Shown here piece after piece: positions 41,584-48,107 of a stretch of DNA of 48,107 nucleotides. Where the stretch lies: the NCBI GenBank assembly GCA_937991535.1, contig CALKHN010000011.1, positions 1 to 48,107 of the forward strand. The letters run 5' to 3'. Position 1 is the stretch's first letter; each line of letters opens with the position of its first letter. This stretch comes from an uncultured Sphingobacteriales bacterium (GTDB taxonomy: Bacteria; Bacteroidota; Bacteroidia; Chitinophagales; Chitinophagaceae). The notes beneath the pieces were generated by a model. It saw nothing but the letters and a program-made list of their open reading frames with translations. It did not search any database and had not been told where the DNA came from. Made by a program: the position numbers and the translations under genes.

Positions 41584-44521
41584 AGCTTCTCATTTTATAT
41601 CCCACTTTTTCCATATAATGCACTTCAAGGCTGCATACGTCAAAGTCGGCTGTTACCTTCCCCCTGGCCCTGTAAAAGCCGCTGCGTTCAATCGGATAGC
41701 GTTTAAATGAATCGGGAAAATGCACTGTGTCAATCCAATCTAAATTGGCATCTATGAATGTGCCGAAACTCATTACTTCCTGCTTCACTGTTGGCACCAC
41801 TTTATAGGCGATAAAGTATATCAGAACAGTAATGGTTTTGCCAATGTGCTTATCCAGGTCGCGGGCATACACATATTTTTGGGGGTCATCATCCACCAAC
41901 CCAAAAGGGTTACACAGCGGGAAGCCCAGTATTTCCAACTGATCATACAGATCATCCAAGGGATGATCCACCAGTTCGGGTAGGGTAAATTCGACAGGCT
42001 GTTCCTGGAACAGGGATATACCGGCAGGAATATGGCATTTATTCTTTGCCTGCAGGAAGTTGGCTTCCCATAACAACCTTTTTTTGGACTTACCGGTAAA
42101 CTGAAAAGCGCCTACGCTTACCAGCAAGTTCAGTTGCTCTCTGGCAGGTCGCGTGCGCTCAATAAAATCCTGCAGGTGCAGGTAGGGGCCACCGCGCTGT
42201 CTTTCTTCCAGTACACGCTCAGCCATGGTCACTTCAAGTCCTTTGATGTGCACCATGCCGCAATACACTTCATTGTCTTTTATATTGGTATAATAATCGC
42301 TGTTGTTTACGCAGGGTGGGTTTATATCGCCGCCTGTTTTGAGCAGTTCCAAAAAATAAAGTTCCCTGGGATAGAAGCCGCCAAAGTTATTGATCACGGC
42401 CACCATAAACTCTTTGGGATAATAAGTTTTCAGGTAAAGGCTCATATAGCTCTCCACGGCGAAGCTGGCTGAATGTGCTTTGTTAAAACTATACCCTGCA
42501 AAACTCTCCATTTGCCGCCACACTTCAGCGGCCAGTGCATCCGGATGCCCTTTTGCTTTACAACCAGAAAAGTATTTTGCTTTGATCAACTGGAAGCGAT
42601 TGTTCGACCGGTATTTGCCGCTCATGGCTCTGCGCAGGACATCAGCCTCCCCCAGATCAAGACCGGCAAAGTAGTGCGCGACCTTGATCACATCTTCCTG
42701 GAACACCATTACGCCAAAGGTTTCTTCCAGCAGGTCTTTCATAATAGGATGCAGGTATTCAAATTTCCCTGGGTTATGATAGCGATAAATATATTCTTTC
42801 ATCATGCCAGATTGTGCCACACCCGGGCGTATAATTGAACTGGCCGCTACCAGTGTTGGATAATCATCACATTTTAATTTCTTCAGCAACTGCCGCATGG
42901 CCGGAGATTCAATATAAAAGCAGCCGATGGTATTGGCGCTGCGGATCTGTGCTTTTACTTTTTCATCCCTGCGGAAGTTTTCAAAGTCGTGGATATTGAC
43001 ATCAATGCCTTTGTTCTTTTTGATCAACTCCAAACTCTCTTTGATATGCCCGAGCCCGCGTTGGGACAGTATATCCAATTTAAACAATCCAATATTTTCT
43101 GCCACAAACATATCCAGTTGAGCCGTGGGAAAGCCTTTGGGTGGCATGAACACAGCCGCATAGTCATGAAAGGAAGATTCTGAAATCAATATGCCACCCG
43201 GATGAATAGAGAGATGATTGGGGAAATTTTCCATTAGCTTCCCATACCTTAAAATCATTTGTTTGATGCCGTCATCCGGCGGGCTGCCGGTGGCAAGGGC
43301 GTCAATTTCCTCTTTCGGCAAACCAAATACTTTACCCAGTTCCCGCACTGCTGCCCTGTACTGGAATGTGCTGTACATGCCCAATAACACTGCCTGGTTC
43401 TTCCCGTAACGTTTCAGTACGTAGTCAATGACATCATCGCGGTCCCGGTGGCTGAAATCAATATCAAAGTCGGGCGGGCTGGTACGGTGCGGATTAAGGA
43501 ACCGCTCAAAATATAAATTCAGTTCTATGGGATCCACATCAGTAATACGCAGGCAGTATGCTACGATGGAATTGGCGCCGCTGCCACGGCCCACGTAATA
43601 AAACCCCCGGCTTTGCGCATAACGGATAATATCCCAGGTGATGAGGAAGTAGGCATTAAAACCAAGGTCGTTAATGATCTTCAGTTCTTTATCCACCCTT
43701 GCCTTCGCCTCTTTATTTTTCCCGTACCGGTAGGCAAAGCCATCCATGGTGAGTTTTTCCAGCAAATTCCTGTCATCCTCTTTTGAGTGGCTGAAAGTCT
43801 TTTTGTTTTTATCGCTGTGGAAATCCATGGTGACATTGCACGCATCAATTAACCTGTACGTATTGGTGACTATGGAAGGATATTGCTTAAAGGCTTCCAA
43901 TAGCTTAGACGGCTGCATAAAACATTCCTGGTTACTACACACAGCATCAGCGGGAAGTTTGGTACCGACCACATTGCAATCAATTGCCCGCAGCAGCTTA
44001 TGCAGGTTATAGTAGGCCTTATTCTGGAAGGTGACGGGCTGGCGAATGACGAGCTTATCGCCGGCGCTGTTCACATCTATGCCAAAGAGCTTATTGACCT
44101 CCCAGGGCAGGATACCGATACGCTCATTGGGGAGCAATTCACGAACTTCTTTCCTGCCGGTTGGATAAATTACATAGCCGTCCCGGATATCGTCAAAAAA
44201 AGTGCTGTTTTCGGTGCGGGTGGGAAAAGGCTTTTGCTCCTGAATATGGCTTGACAGAAATGCATTGATCCACCGAAGGCCCCGGTTATTGGCAGCCAGC
44301 AGAATATATTCCAACTGATGGCCGTTGCGGATCTCTGCGCCAATCACCGGTTTAATACCGGCTTCCTGGCAGAACTTCACAAAGTCCCATGCGTCGCAGG
44401 TAGAGTTGATATTGGTGAGCGCAAGAGAGGTAACACCTGCCTGCACAGCGGCGTTGACCAGTTCCTGGGTGCCGAAAGTTCCGTATCGGAAGCTGAAATA
44501 TGTCTTGCAGTTTAGGTACAT
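41570..44521 (-). CDS. DNA polymerase III alpha subunit, short error-prone (DnaE2-like) form
   Basis: 983 residues, shorter than replicative DnaE (about 1160). An N-terminal PHP domain has degraded metal ligands (MYLNCKTYFSFRYGT where active PHP has His residues). The C-family palm has GRGSGANSIVAYCL and catalytic aspartates in SPPDFDIDFSHRDRDD. A fingers region (GYSFNKAHSASFAVESY), tandem HhH and an OB-like segment (ITVLIYFIAYKVVPTVKQ) follow. The C-terminal tau-binding domain is missing. With dinB downstream this is the Bacteroidota counterpart of the imuB-dnaE2 mutagenesis cassette. A palindromic operator lies 14 bases upstream. Confidence 0.9.
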   Translation of the reverse strand: MYLNCKTYFSFRYGTFGTQELVNAAVQAGVTSLALTNINSTCDAWDFVKFCQEAGIKPVIGAEIRNGHQLEYILLAANNRGLRWINAFLSSHIQEQKPFPTRTENSTFFDDIRDGYVIYPTGRKEVRELLPNERIGILPWEVNKLFGIDVNSAGDKLVIRQPVTFQNKAYYNLHKLLRAIDCNVVGTKLPADAVCSNQECFMQPSKLLEAFKQYPSIVTNTYRLIDACNVTMDFHSDKNKKTFSHSKEDDRNLLEKLTMDGFAYRYGKNKEAKARVDKELKIINDLGFNAYFLITWDIIRYAQSRGFYYVGRGSGANSIVAYCLRITDVDPIELNLYFERFLNPHRTSPPDFDIDFSHRDRDDVIDYVLKRYGKNQAVLLGMYSTFQYRAAVRELGKVFGLPKEEIDALATGSPPDDGIKQMILRYGKLMENFPNHLSIHPGGILISESSFHDYAAVFMPPKGFPTAQLDMFVAENIGLFKLDILSQRGLGHIKESLELIKKNKGIDVNIHDFENFRRDEKVKAQIRSANTIGCFYIESPAMRQLLKKLKCDDYPTLVAASSIIRPGVAQSGMMKEYIYRYHNPGKFEYLHPIMKDLLEETFGVMVFQEDVIKVAHYFAGLDLGEADVLRRAMSGKYRSNNRFQLIKAKYFSGCKAKGHPDALAAEVWRQMESFAGYSFNKAHSASFAVESYMSLYLKTYYPKEFMVAVINNFGGFYPRELYFLELLKTGGDINPPCVNNSDYYTNIKDNEVYCGMVHIKGLEVTMAERVLEERQRGGPYLHLQDFIERTRPAREQLNLLVSVGAFQFTGKSKKRLLWEANFLQAKNKCHIPAGISLFQEQPVEFTLPELVDHPLDDLYDQLEILGFPLCNPFGLVDDDPQKYVYARDLDKHIGKTITVLIYFIAYKVVPTVKQEVMSFGTFIDANLDWIDTVHFPDSFKRYPIERSGFYRARGKVTADFDVCSLEVHYMEKVGYKMRSYAGI

Positions 44522-44534
44522 TGCAAAGCAAGAA

Positions 44535-44551
44535 TACTAAATTATTTAGTA
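44535..44551. promoter_or_regulatory. Palindromic operator in front of the dnaE-dinB cassette
   Basis: TACTAAAT-T-ATTTAGTA is a perfect 8+8 dyad with one central base, 13 bases upstream of the dnaE ATG. It is placed to control the cassette and is a good candidate for a LexA- or S24-type repressor site. Confidence 0.6.
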
Positions 44552-45117
44552 ATACATGATACCAATTTTAGTGCTATTTATAAAAGATTGACGACTATTA
44601 CGTTAAATTACCAGCAGGTTGGCAGCGCTGTCACCGGCAGAAAAGCAGACCAGGTGGTTGTCCAGGACAGAAAAATCGCAAAATGCTTTATCTCAAATAG
44701 AATCAAAAATTTTTTGCTTTCATCAACGTTACTGTTTAAATTGTAATTCTGTTTCAGTCCTTGTCTCGCCAAACCCTGTGGCTGAGGAGGCGAACGCGTG
44801 TGAATTCCTACAGGTGTAATCAATACCCTAAGCAATAACTTGGCATAGTTTTATGATTTTTCAAAATACCAGAACAACATATTGTAAATATTTTTAATTG
44901 TCATTGGCGCACTCTGTAATTTCCAGAAACAACTTATTTATCTTTGATAATCAATGGAAAGTAAAATTTAAGTAGTGCGTCTTATATACAAATATAACTG
45001 TTATAGGCAAGGCTTTGGCGACAGTCCTCTAAAATATAGCGCCAACGCAATAGGCTTTGCATTAGCAAGACTGTTTACATATTGACAGTCTGTTAAAAAT
45101 AAAAAATCATTTGACGC
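44552..45117. other. Gene-free start of the cassette-like region
   Basis: No coding frame supported. It contains a first diverged copy of the repeat core, TAC-N3-CAGGTTGGCA with the core at 44615-44624, and the left end TGTTATAGGC (44999-45008) of the symE module. It also holds an inverted pair TTTGGCG/CGCCAA between about 45014 and 45056. Confidence 0.5.
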
Positions 45118-45146
45118 TTGACTGCATAAAAAAATTTCTATATTTG
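45118..45146 (+). promoter_or_regulatory. Promoter of the symE-like gene
   Basis: TTG (45118-45120), 18 bases, then the perfect -7 box TATATTTG (45139-45146). The transcript would begin near 45153, giving a leader of about 140 nt that carries a long hairpin. Confidence 0.75.
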
Positions 45147-45239
45147 TCTTGCGAATATCCCAAAAGACAATTCAATGATAACTTTATTATTTAACAATAT
45201 GCCTGGCAGAGAGCAGGTGGAAGTCCTGTACTTCTCAAG

Positions 45240-45314
45240 TCTTCTTGGGTGTTCGCAGCACTGCCGGGCTACTTTTTTAAAATCTTCTAAAAGTTATGCG
45301 AACACCCAAGAAGA
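45240..45314 (+). promoter_or_regulatory. 18-bp inverted repeat enclosing the symE start codon
   Basis: TCTTCTTGGGTGTTCGCA (45240-45257) is perfectly complementary to TGCGAACACCCAAGAAGA (45297-45314). The loop is 39 nt. The 3' arm begins at the second base of the symE ATG and covers codons 1-6. In RNA this very stable stem should block translation initiation unless melted or competed. Confidence 0.85.
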
Positions 45315-45511
45315 AACAATCACCGAGGCGACCAGACGTGCGAAGCTTGAAAATCCAACCAGACCTCAAGTTTAACCGTTGGAGCCAGACGACAATTCCA
45401 GTAATCAAACTAAGCGGACTTTGGCTTGACAGATTAGGATTTACTCCGGATCGAAGAGTAATAGTCACTACTATGGACAAATTACTCATTATCCGGCTGG
45501 ACGAACAGTAA
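45296..45511 (+). CDS. SymE-like toxin (AbrB-fold)
   Basis: 71 residues. The basic N-terminus (MRTPKKKQSPRRP) is followed by the SymE core IPVIKLSGLWLDRLGFTPDRRVIVTTMDKLLIIRL (about 34-68). In E. coli, SymE is a toxic protein or nuclease whose synthesis is held down by the antisense RNA SymR. Here no antisense promoter is obvious; instead the start codon is buried in an 18-bp inverted repeat. An overlapping frame beginning at 45175 runs through the hairpin and could influence initiation if translated. A weak terminator follows. Confidence 0.82.
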   Translation: MRTPKKKQSPRRPDVRSLKIQPDLKFNRWSQTTIPVIKLSGLWLDRLGFTPDRRVIVTTMDKLLIIRLDEQ

Positions 45512-45518
45512 TGCAAAG

Positions 45519-45550
45519 AAGCCGTCAGTTCAGATCGGATTGACGGCTTT
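45519..45550 (+). terminator. Terminator-like hairpin after symE
   Basis: AAGCCGTCA (45519-45527) pairs with TGACGGCTT (45541-45549), a perfect 9-bp stem with 13-nt loop. The following T-tract is short (TTTA), so efficiency may be modest. Confidence 0.6.
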
Positions 45551-45616
45551 ACTTGAGCTTGACTCTAACTCGCTTTGACACATTTATCATTAGACAGACT
45601 GAAAAGCCCAGCCTAT

Positions 45617-45696
45617 AACATCCAGGTTGGCAAAAATGCGGGCAGACGGAAAACGTTTTTCAACTTTGGGTTCTTTGTTTTAGCTTTTGTTCCGGC
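45617..45696 (+). repeat. 80-bp repeat, copy 1
   Basis: Aligns without gaps to 47981-48060, with 7 differences in 80 bases. It starts with AAC-N3-CAGGTTGGCA, immediately after the module end GCCTATAAC, and contains GGCAGACGGA. Confidence 0.9.
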
Positions 45697-46539
45697 AGAC
45701 GGAATGCAATCGGCAAAATTATATAACTTGTACAGCCACTAAATAATCAACTTCGGTATGCCGGGCGGGGCGGAACGCTATTATCCGCACTTCGCCAACC
45801 TGTACCGTTGCACGCCACTTCCCGGACTGCCCTTTGCGGCAGGACATAGGACACACTGCCTGATAAAATATAGTTTTGTTTCAGCAGACACGGGACAAGA
45901 AGCGAAGCAGATTTTTATATAGGCCGCATGCAGACGGGCAGTATCCGGCGGACATTAACGAAAATGGCAGAGGCTCAACTATAGGATTTCTCTTGACTTT
46001 GCCAGCGCTACCCGGACACGATTTGTATAGGCAAGTCGTTGTGGTTCTTTTTGCAGGTTGCAGCAGACCGTTTCTATAGTCATTTTATTGATCATGTTTT
46101 GCTGGACGTTGAAAAATAGTAAGTCCCTGGCAGTTCGACCCGGCGCACGACTGAATTCAGCAGGCTCGGCTTCAGTAGACTTTTTATTATGTTTTGCTGT
46201 AGACAAAAAATTCAACCAGTTCCTATAATATAGTTTCCGTTGATCCATACCCTCAAAACTTTACGGATCTGCCATTTTCTCTGCCGCAGGCCGATTGCGG
46301 CGTGCAACATTCGGTTTTGCACAAGTGTGGCTGGACGGAAGTCTGCCGGGCTAATTGCAGATCCGGGCTCCAACTACCGGCTGACGACATCCTAACAAAA
46401 ATCATCTGAATACAGTATTTTTTTCTTTAAATTGGCATTTGCGGTATTTCGGCAGACGGATTTCTAATTCCACACCTGCGCAAAGCCGTGAACGTTGTGC
46501 GACACTTTTCAGCATGCCCAATTGCAATAAACTTTGATC
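45697..46539. other. Noncoding spacer between the symE and DUF4365 modules
   Basis: About 840 bases without a credible gene. GGCAGACGGA recurs at 45694-45703 and 46451-46460. GCTGGACGTT at 46101-46110 reappears at 47016-47025. GTTGTGCGAC at 46494-46503 is the left end of the next module. Minus-strand open frames here have no recognisable content. Confidence 0.5.
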
Positions 46540-46845
46540 ATGTTAAGATTATTATATTCAGTCATACTTATTCTAACACTACTGGCTTCTTGCAAAGACG
46601 ATGAAACGGAAAAGTTACCAAACGGCATTCATAAAGCCTATATAGAATGCTATAATACCGAGACAGATACTCGTACGGACGTTGCCGGGCAGATTGAAGT
46701 CAAAAATGGGGTTGTAAAAAAAATATTATTGCCCAACCGAAGTATTGACGATTTAGATTTTTGGATTACAAAGGGTTCAAAATCTCAAGAAGTCTATTCC
46801 ACCGGTGACGATATATATACCGTACATTTAATCTCCGAAGACTAA
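46540..46845 (+). CDS. Small lipoprotein of unknown function (101 aa)
   Basis: From ATG 46540 (a TTG two codons earlier is less likely): MLRLLYSVILILTLLASC is a lipoprotein signal with lipobox LLASC. The mature part (CKDDETEKLPNGIHKAYIE...) is acidic, with repeated polar strands and a YIECYN.TETDTRTDVAGQIEV segment. No family recognised. It is the first gene of a two-gene module flanked by GTTGTGCGAC and GTCGCACAAC. Confidence 0.65.
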   Translation: MLRLLYSVILILTLLASCKDDETEKLPNGIHKAYIECYNTETDTRTDVAGQIEVKNGVVKKILLPNRSIDDLDFWITKGSKSQEVYSTGDDIYTVHLISED

Positions 46846-46887
46846 GCTATAAGATCATAAAAATCGATCACACAATAATTAGTTTTC

Positions 46888-47030
46888 TACATAACGGCGT
46901 GGCGAAATGATAATTAACAGTTCTATGGGCATCAGCTAATGCTCGGCGTAAGAATATCTATCAATCTTTGTTGTCAGCGTGATTATCAATAATTTTTAAT
47001 CGGCTTCAATTACTCGCTGGACGTTATAAA
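46888..47030. repeat. Imperfect inverted ends between the lipoprotein and DUF4365 genes
   Basis: ATAACG-GCGTGGCGA near 46891 and TCGCTGGA-CGTTAT near 47014-47026 form interrupted complementary arms about 140 bases apart, in the intergenic gap. The outline resembles an integron attC site (ATAAC...GTTAT outer pair, a bulge, then an inner pair). Confidence 0.4.
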
Positions 47031-47085
47031 ATATCAGCCCTATTGTAAGCCACAAAAGTCATGCATAACTTTTTGACCACTTTAA

Positions 47086-47970
47086 ATGTCAGGAATTCGA
47101 TTATATAATTTTAGAGAAGGTGACAGGTCTGAATACCTTGCGAATTATCTTTTATCCGGTTTAGGACTTGTAACTGCAGTCCCAAGACAAGAAGATACAG
47201 GCTTCGACTTTTATTGTCAACTTGCTGACCAAGAAGTAGGACATTTGACGTTTGGATTTCCTTTTATTATTCAAATAAAAAGTGAGGGTATCAAATGTAT
47301 CACATTCGGAGCACTAAATTCCAAAGATTGGAAAGCGGAAGATATAGAGTGGTTGTTTCGTTTAGAAATTCCTTTGTTTATAGGCATCATTTCTAAAAAA
47401 AAGATGCAACTTGACATTTACAATACCTCTGTTTTGAACTTCATTTTCTTTAAAAATCCCAACGCATCAATATTAGAACTAAAACCAAGATTTAATGATA
47501 GTCCGGAAGACGTTTTGCCGCCTACACGAGAACTGATACTAAATTGGGAACGAAATAAAGGTGATGGATATAGATACAAAGTTGACTTAGGTAAGCCGAT
47601 AATTACAATCAAAAATGAGGATATCTACGACAAGAAAAGCCTCAAAAGCAAAAAGGATATGTTTAGAAATATTATTTTTTTGGAACAAGAGAATTATTTG
47701 TTCCGAAAATTGAAAGTTCCTTTTTTGCGGTGGACAAGAATTATAGAAACTAATGGAGACATAACTCTAGGCTGGCATCATATGATTCTAAAACAATTCA
47801 AGTTCGGAGAATATTATGGTTCAGCTTTTGCGCAAAGTATTGTTTCAATAGCTATCAACATGGATGCCCAAGGAAGACATACAGAAGCTTTAGAATTAAA
47901 ACCAGTATTGAAGAGAATTCGTGGTATTGCCCCTTCAATAAAAAATAAATTTCCACATTTGTTTTATTAA
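47086..47970 (+). CDS. DUF4365-like protein with PD-(D/E)XK nuclease fold
   Basis: 294 residues. The first 100 residues show RSEYLANYLLSGLGLVTAVPRQEDTGFDFYCQL, then FPFIIQIKSEGIKCI: the E...D...QIKS arrangement of a PD-(D/E)XK core, with the GFDFYC Asp and IQIK Lys. This resembles DUF4365 proteins found in defence and cassette contexts. The remaining 190 residues are lower in similarity to anything I know. The gene is AT-rich compared with its chromosomal neighbours. Its TAA is followed directly by the module end GTCGCACAAC. Confidence 0.65.
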   Translation: MSGIRLYNFREGDRSEYLANYLLSGLGLVTAVPRQEDTGFDFYCQLADQEVGHLTFGFPFIIQIKSEGIKCITFGALNSKDWKAEDIEWLFRLEIPLFIGIISKKKMQLDIYNTSVLNFIFFKNPNASILELKPRFNDSPEDVLPPTRELILNWERNKGDGYRYKVDLGKPIITIKNEDIYDKKSLKSKKDMFRNIIFLEQENYLFRKLKVPFLRWTRIIETNGDITLGWHHMILKQFKFGEYYGSAFAQSIVSIAINMDAQGRHTEALELKPVLKRIRGIAPSIKNKFPHLFY

Positions 47971-47980
47971 AGCGTCGCAC

Positions 47981-48060
47981 AACAGGCAGGTTGGCAAAAA
48001 TGCGGGCAGACGGAATACGTTCGTCAACATTTGGTTCTTTGTTTTAGCTTTTGTTCCGGC
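47981..48060 (+). repeat. 80-bp repeat, copy 2
   Basis: The second copy of the 45617-45696 repeat, 73 of 80 bases identical, again beginning AAC-N3-CAGGTTGGCA directly after a module end. GGCAGACGGA is at 48005-48014. The last 47 bases of the window carry nothing recognisable. Confidence 0.9.
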
Positions 48061-48107
48061 TGATTTCTATGGACTAAAAAAATATATTTTTAGATTTTAA
48101 TTAAGCT

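Noticed and set aside
45175..45375. 66-codon frame overlapping the symE start
   Set aside because: No recognisable protein features, and its second half is the symE sequence in another frame. Kept only as a possible translated leader that could affect the hairpin.
45979..46248. 89-codon minus-strand frame in the cassette spacer
   Set aside because: Composition and content look random, with no family pattern. It spans module-like sequence words on both sides.
1..48107. CRISPR arrays, tRNA or rRNA genes
   Set aside because: No regularly spaced identical repeats, no cloverleaf with TTC-containing T-loop and no rRNA signature words were seen.

Overview
The window reads as a chromosomal segment of a Bacteroidota bacterium, most likely Chitinophagaceae. 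The sequence evidence is the many perfect or near-perfect TAnnTTTG (-7) promoter boxes, the scarcity of Shine-Dalgarno sites, moderate GC with A-rich leaders, and gene families and linkages typical of that group (DAHP synthase-chorismate mutase fusion, PASTA-Ddl-rhodanese cluster, dnaE-dinB cassette, ECF sigma factor beside a membrane serine protease). No rRNA, tRNA or CRISPR array was found.

Layout. 0.2-2.7 kb: proline dehydrogenase and dipeptide epimerase. 2.8-6.1 kb: two small secreted unknowns, an ECF sigma factor overlapping a membrane serine protease with an anti-sigma-like N-terminus, and a hendecad-repeat lipoprotein. 6.1-16.5 kb: an aromatic amino acid supercluster (pheA, aminotransferase, tyrA, DEAD-box helicase, aroF-CM, a RAYT-type transposase, aroB, aroA, aroC, DUF952). 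It is headed by an apparent Phe/Tyr leader peptide and transcription attenuator. 16.6-21.8 kb: OmpA-like protein, queA with a long structured leader, a double-ATPase peptide ABC protein, AMP nucleosidase and a solitary HsdR_N-like protein. 21.8-26.6 kb: a sigma-54/NtrC-type regulatory island (activator, CHASE3-like kinase, stand-alone receiver, lmo0937-family membrane protein, mini CsbD-like peptide, four-helix-bundle protein) with a near-consensus -24/-12 promoter and an upstream inverted repeat. 26.7-32.5 kb: capsule-type epimerase, rhodanese, PASTA protein, Ddl, a DUF4440-like lipoprotein and ferredoxin. 32.5-39.8 kb: LuxC-like acyl-CoA reductase, HtrA/DegP protease, LiaS/NarX-like kinase, beta-barrel protein and fructose-1,6-bisphosphatase. 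40.4-44.5 kb: dinB and a short dnaE (a mutasome cassette) behind a palindromic operator.

From 44.5 kb to the end the character changes. Gene density is low and short accessory genes (a SymE-like toxin, a lipoprotein, a DUF4365-like nuclease-fold protein) sit in modules. Each module is bounded by its own 10-bp inverted pair, and each right end is followed at fixed spacing by a conserved repeat (80 bp in the two best copies). This looks like an integron-style cassette array with unusually long spacers, but no integrase lies in the window. The symE start codon lies in the loop immediately beside a perfect 18-bp inverted repeat whose 3' arm covers its first codons.

The strongest candidates for undescribed biology are the Phe/Tyr attenuator at 6.2 kb, the cassette-like array at 44.6-48.1 kb with the symE hairpin inside it, the sigma-54 stress island at 23.6 kb, and the three-way-junction leader of queA.
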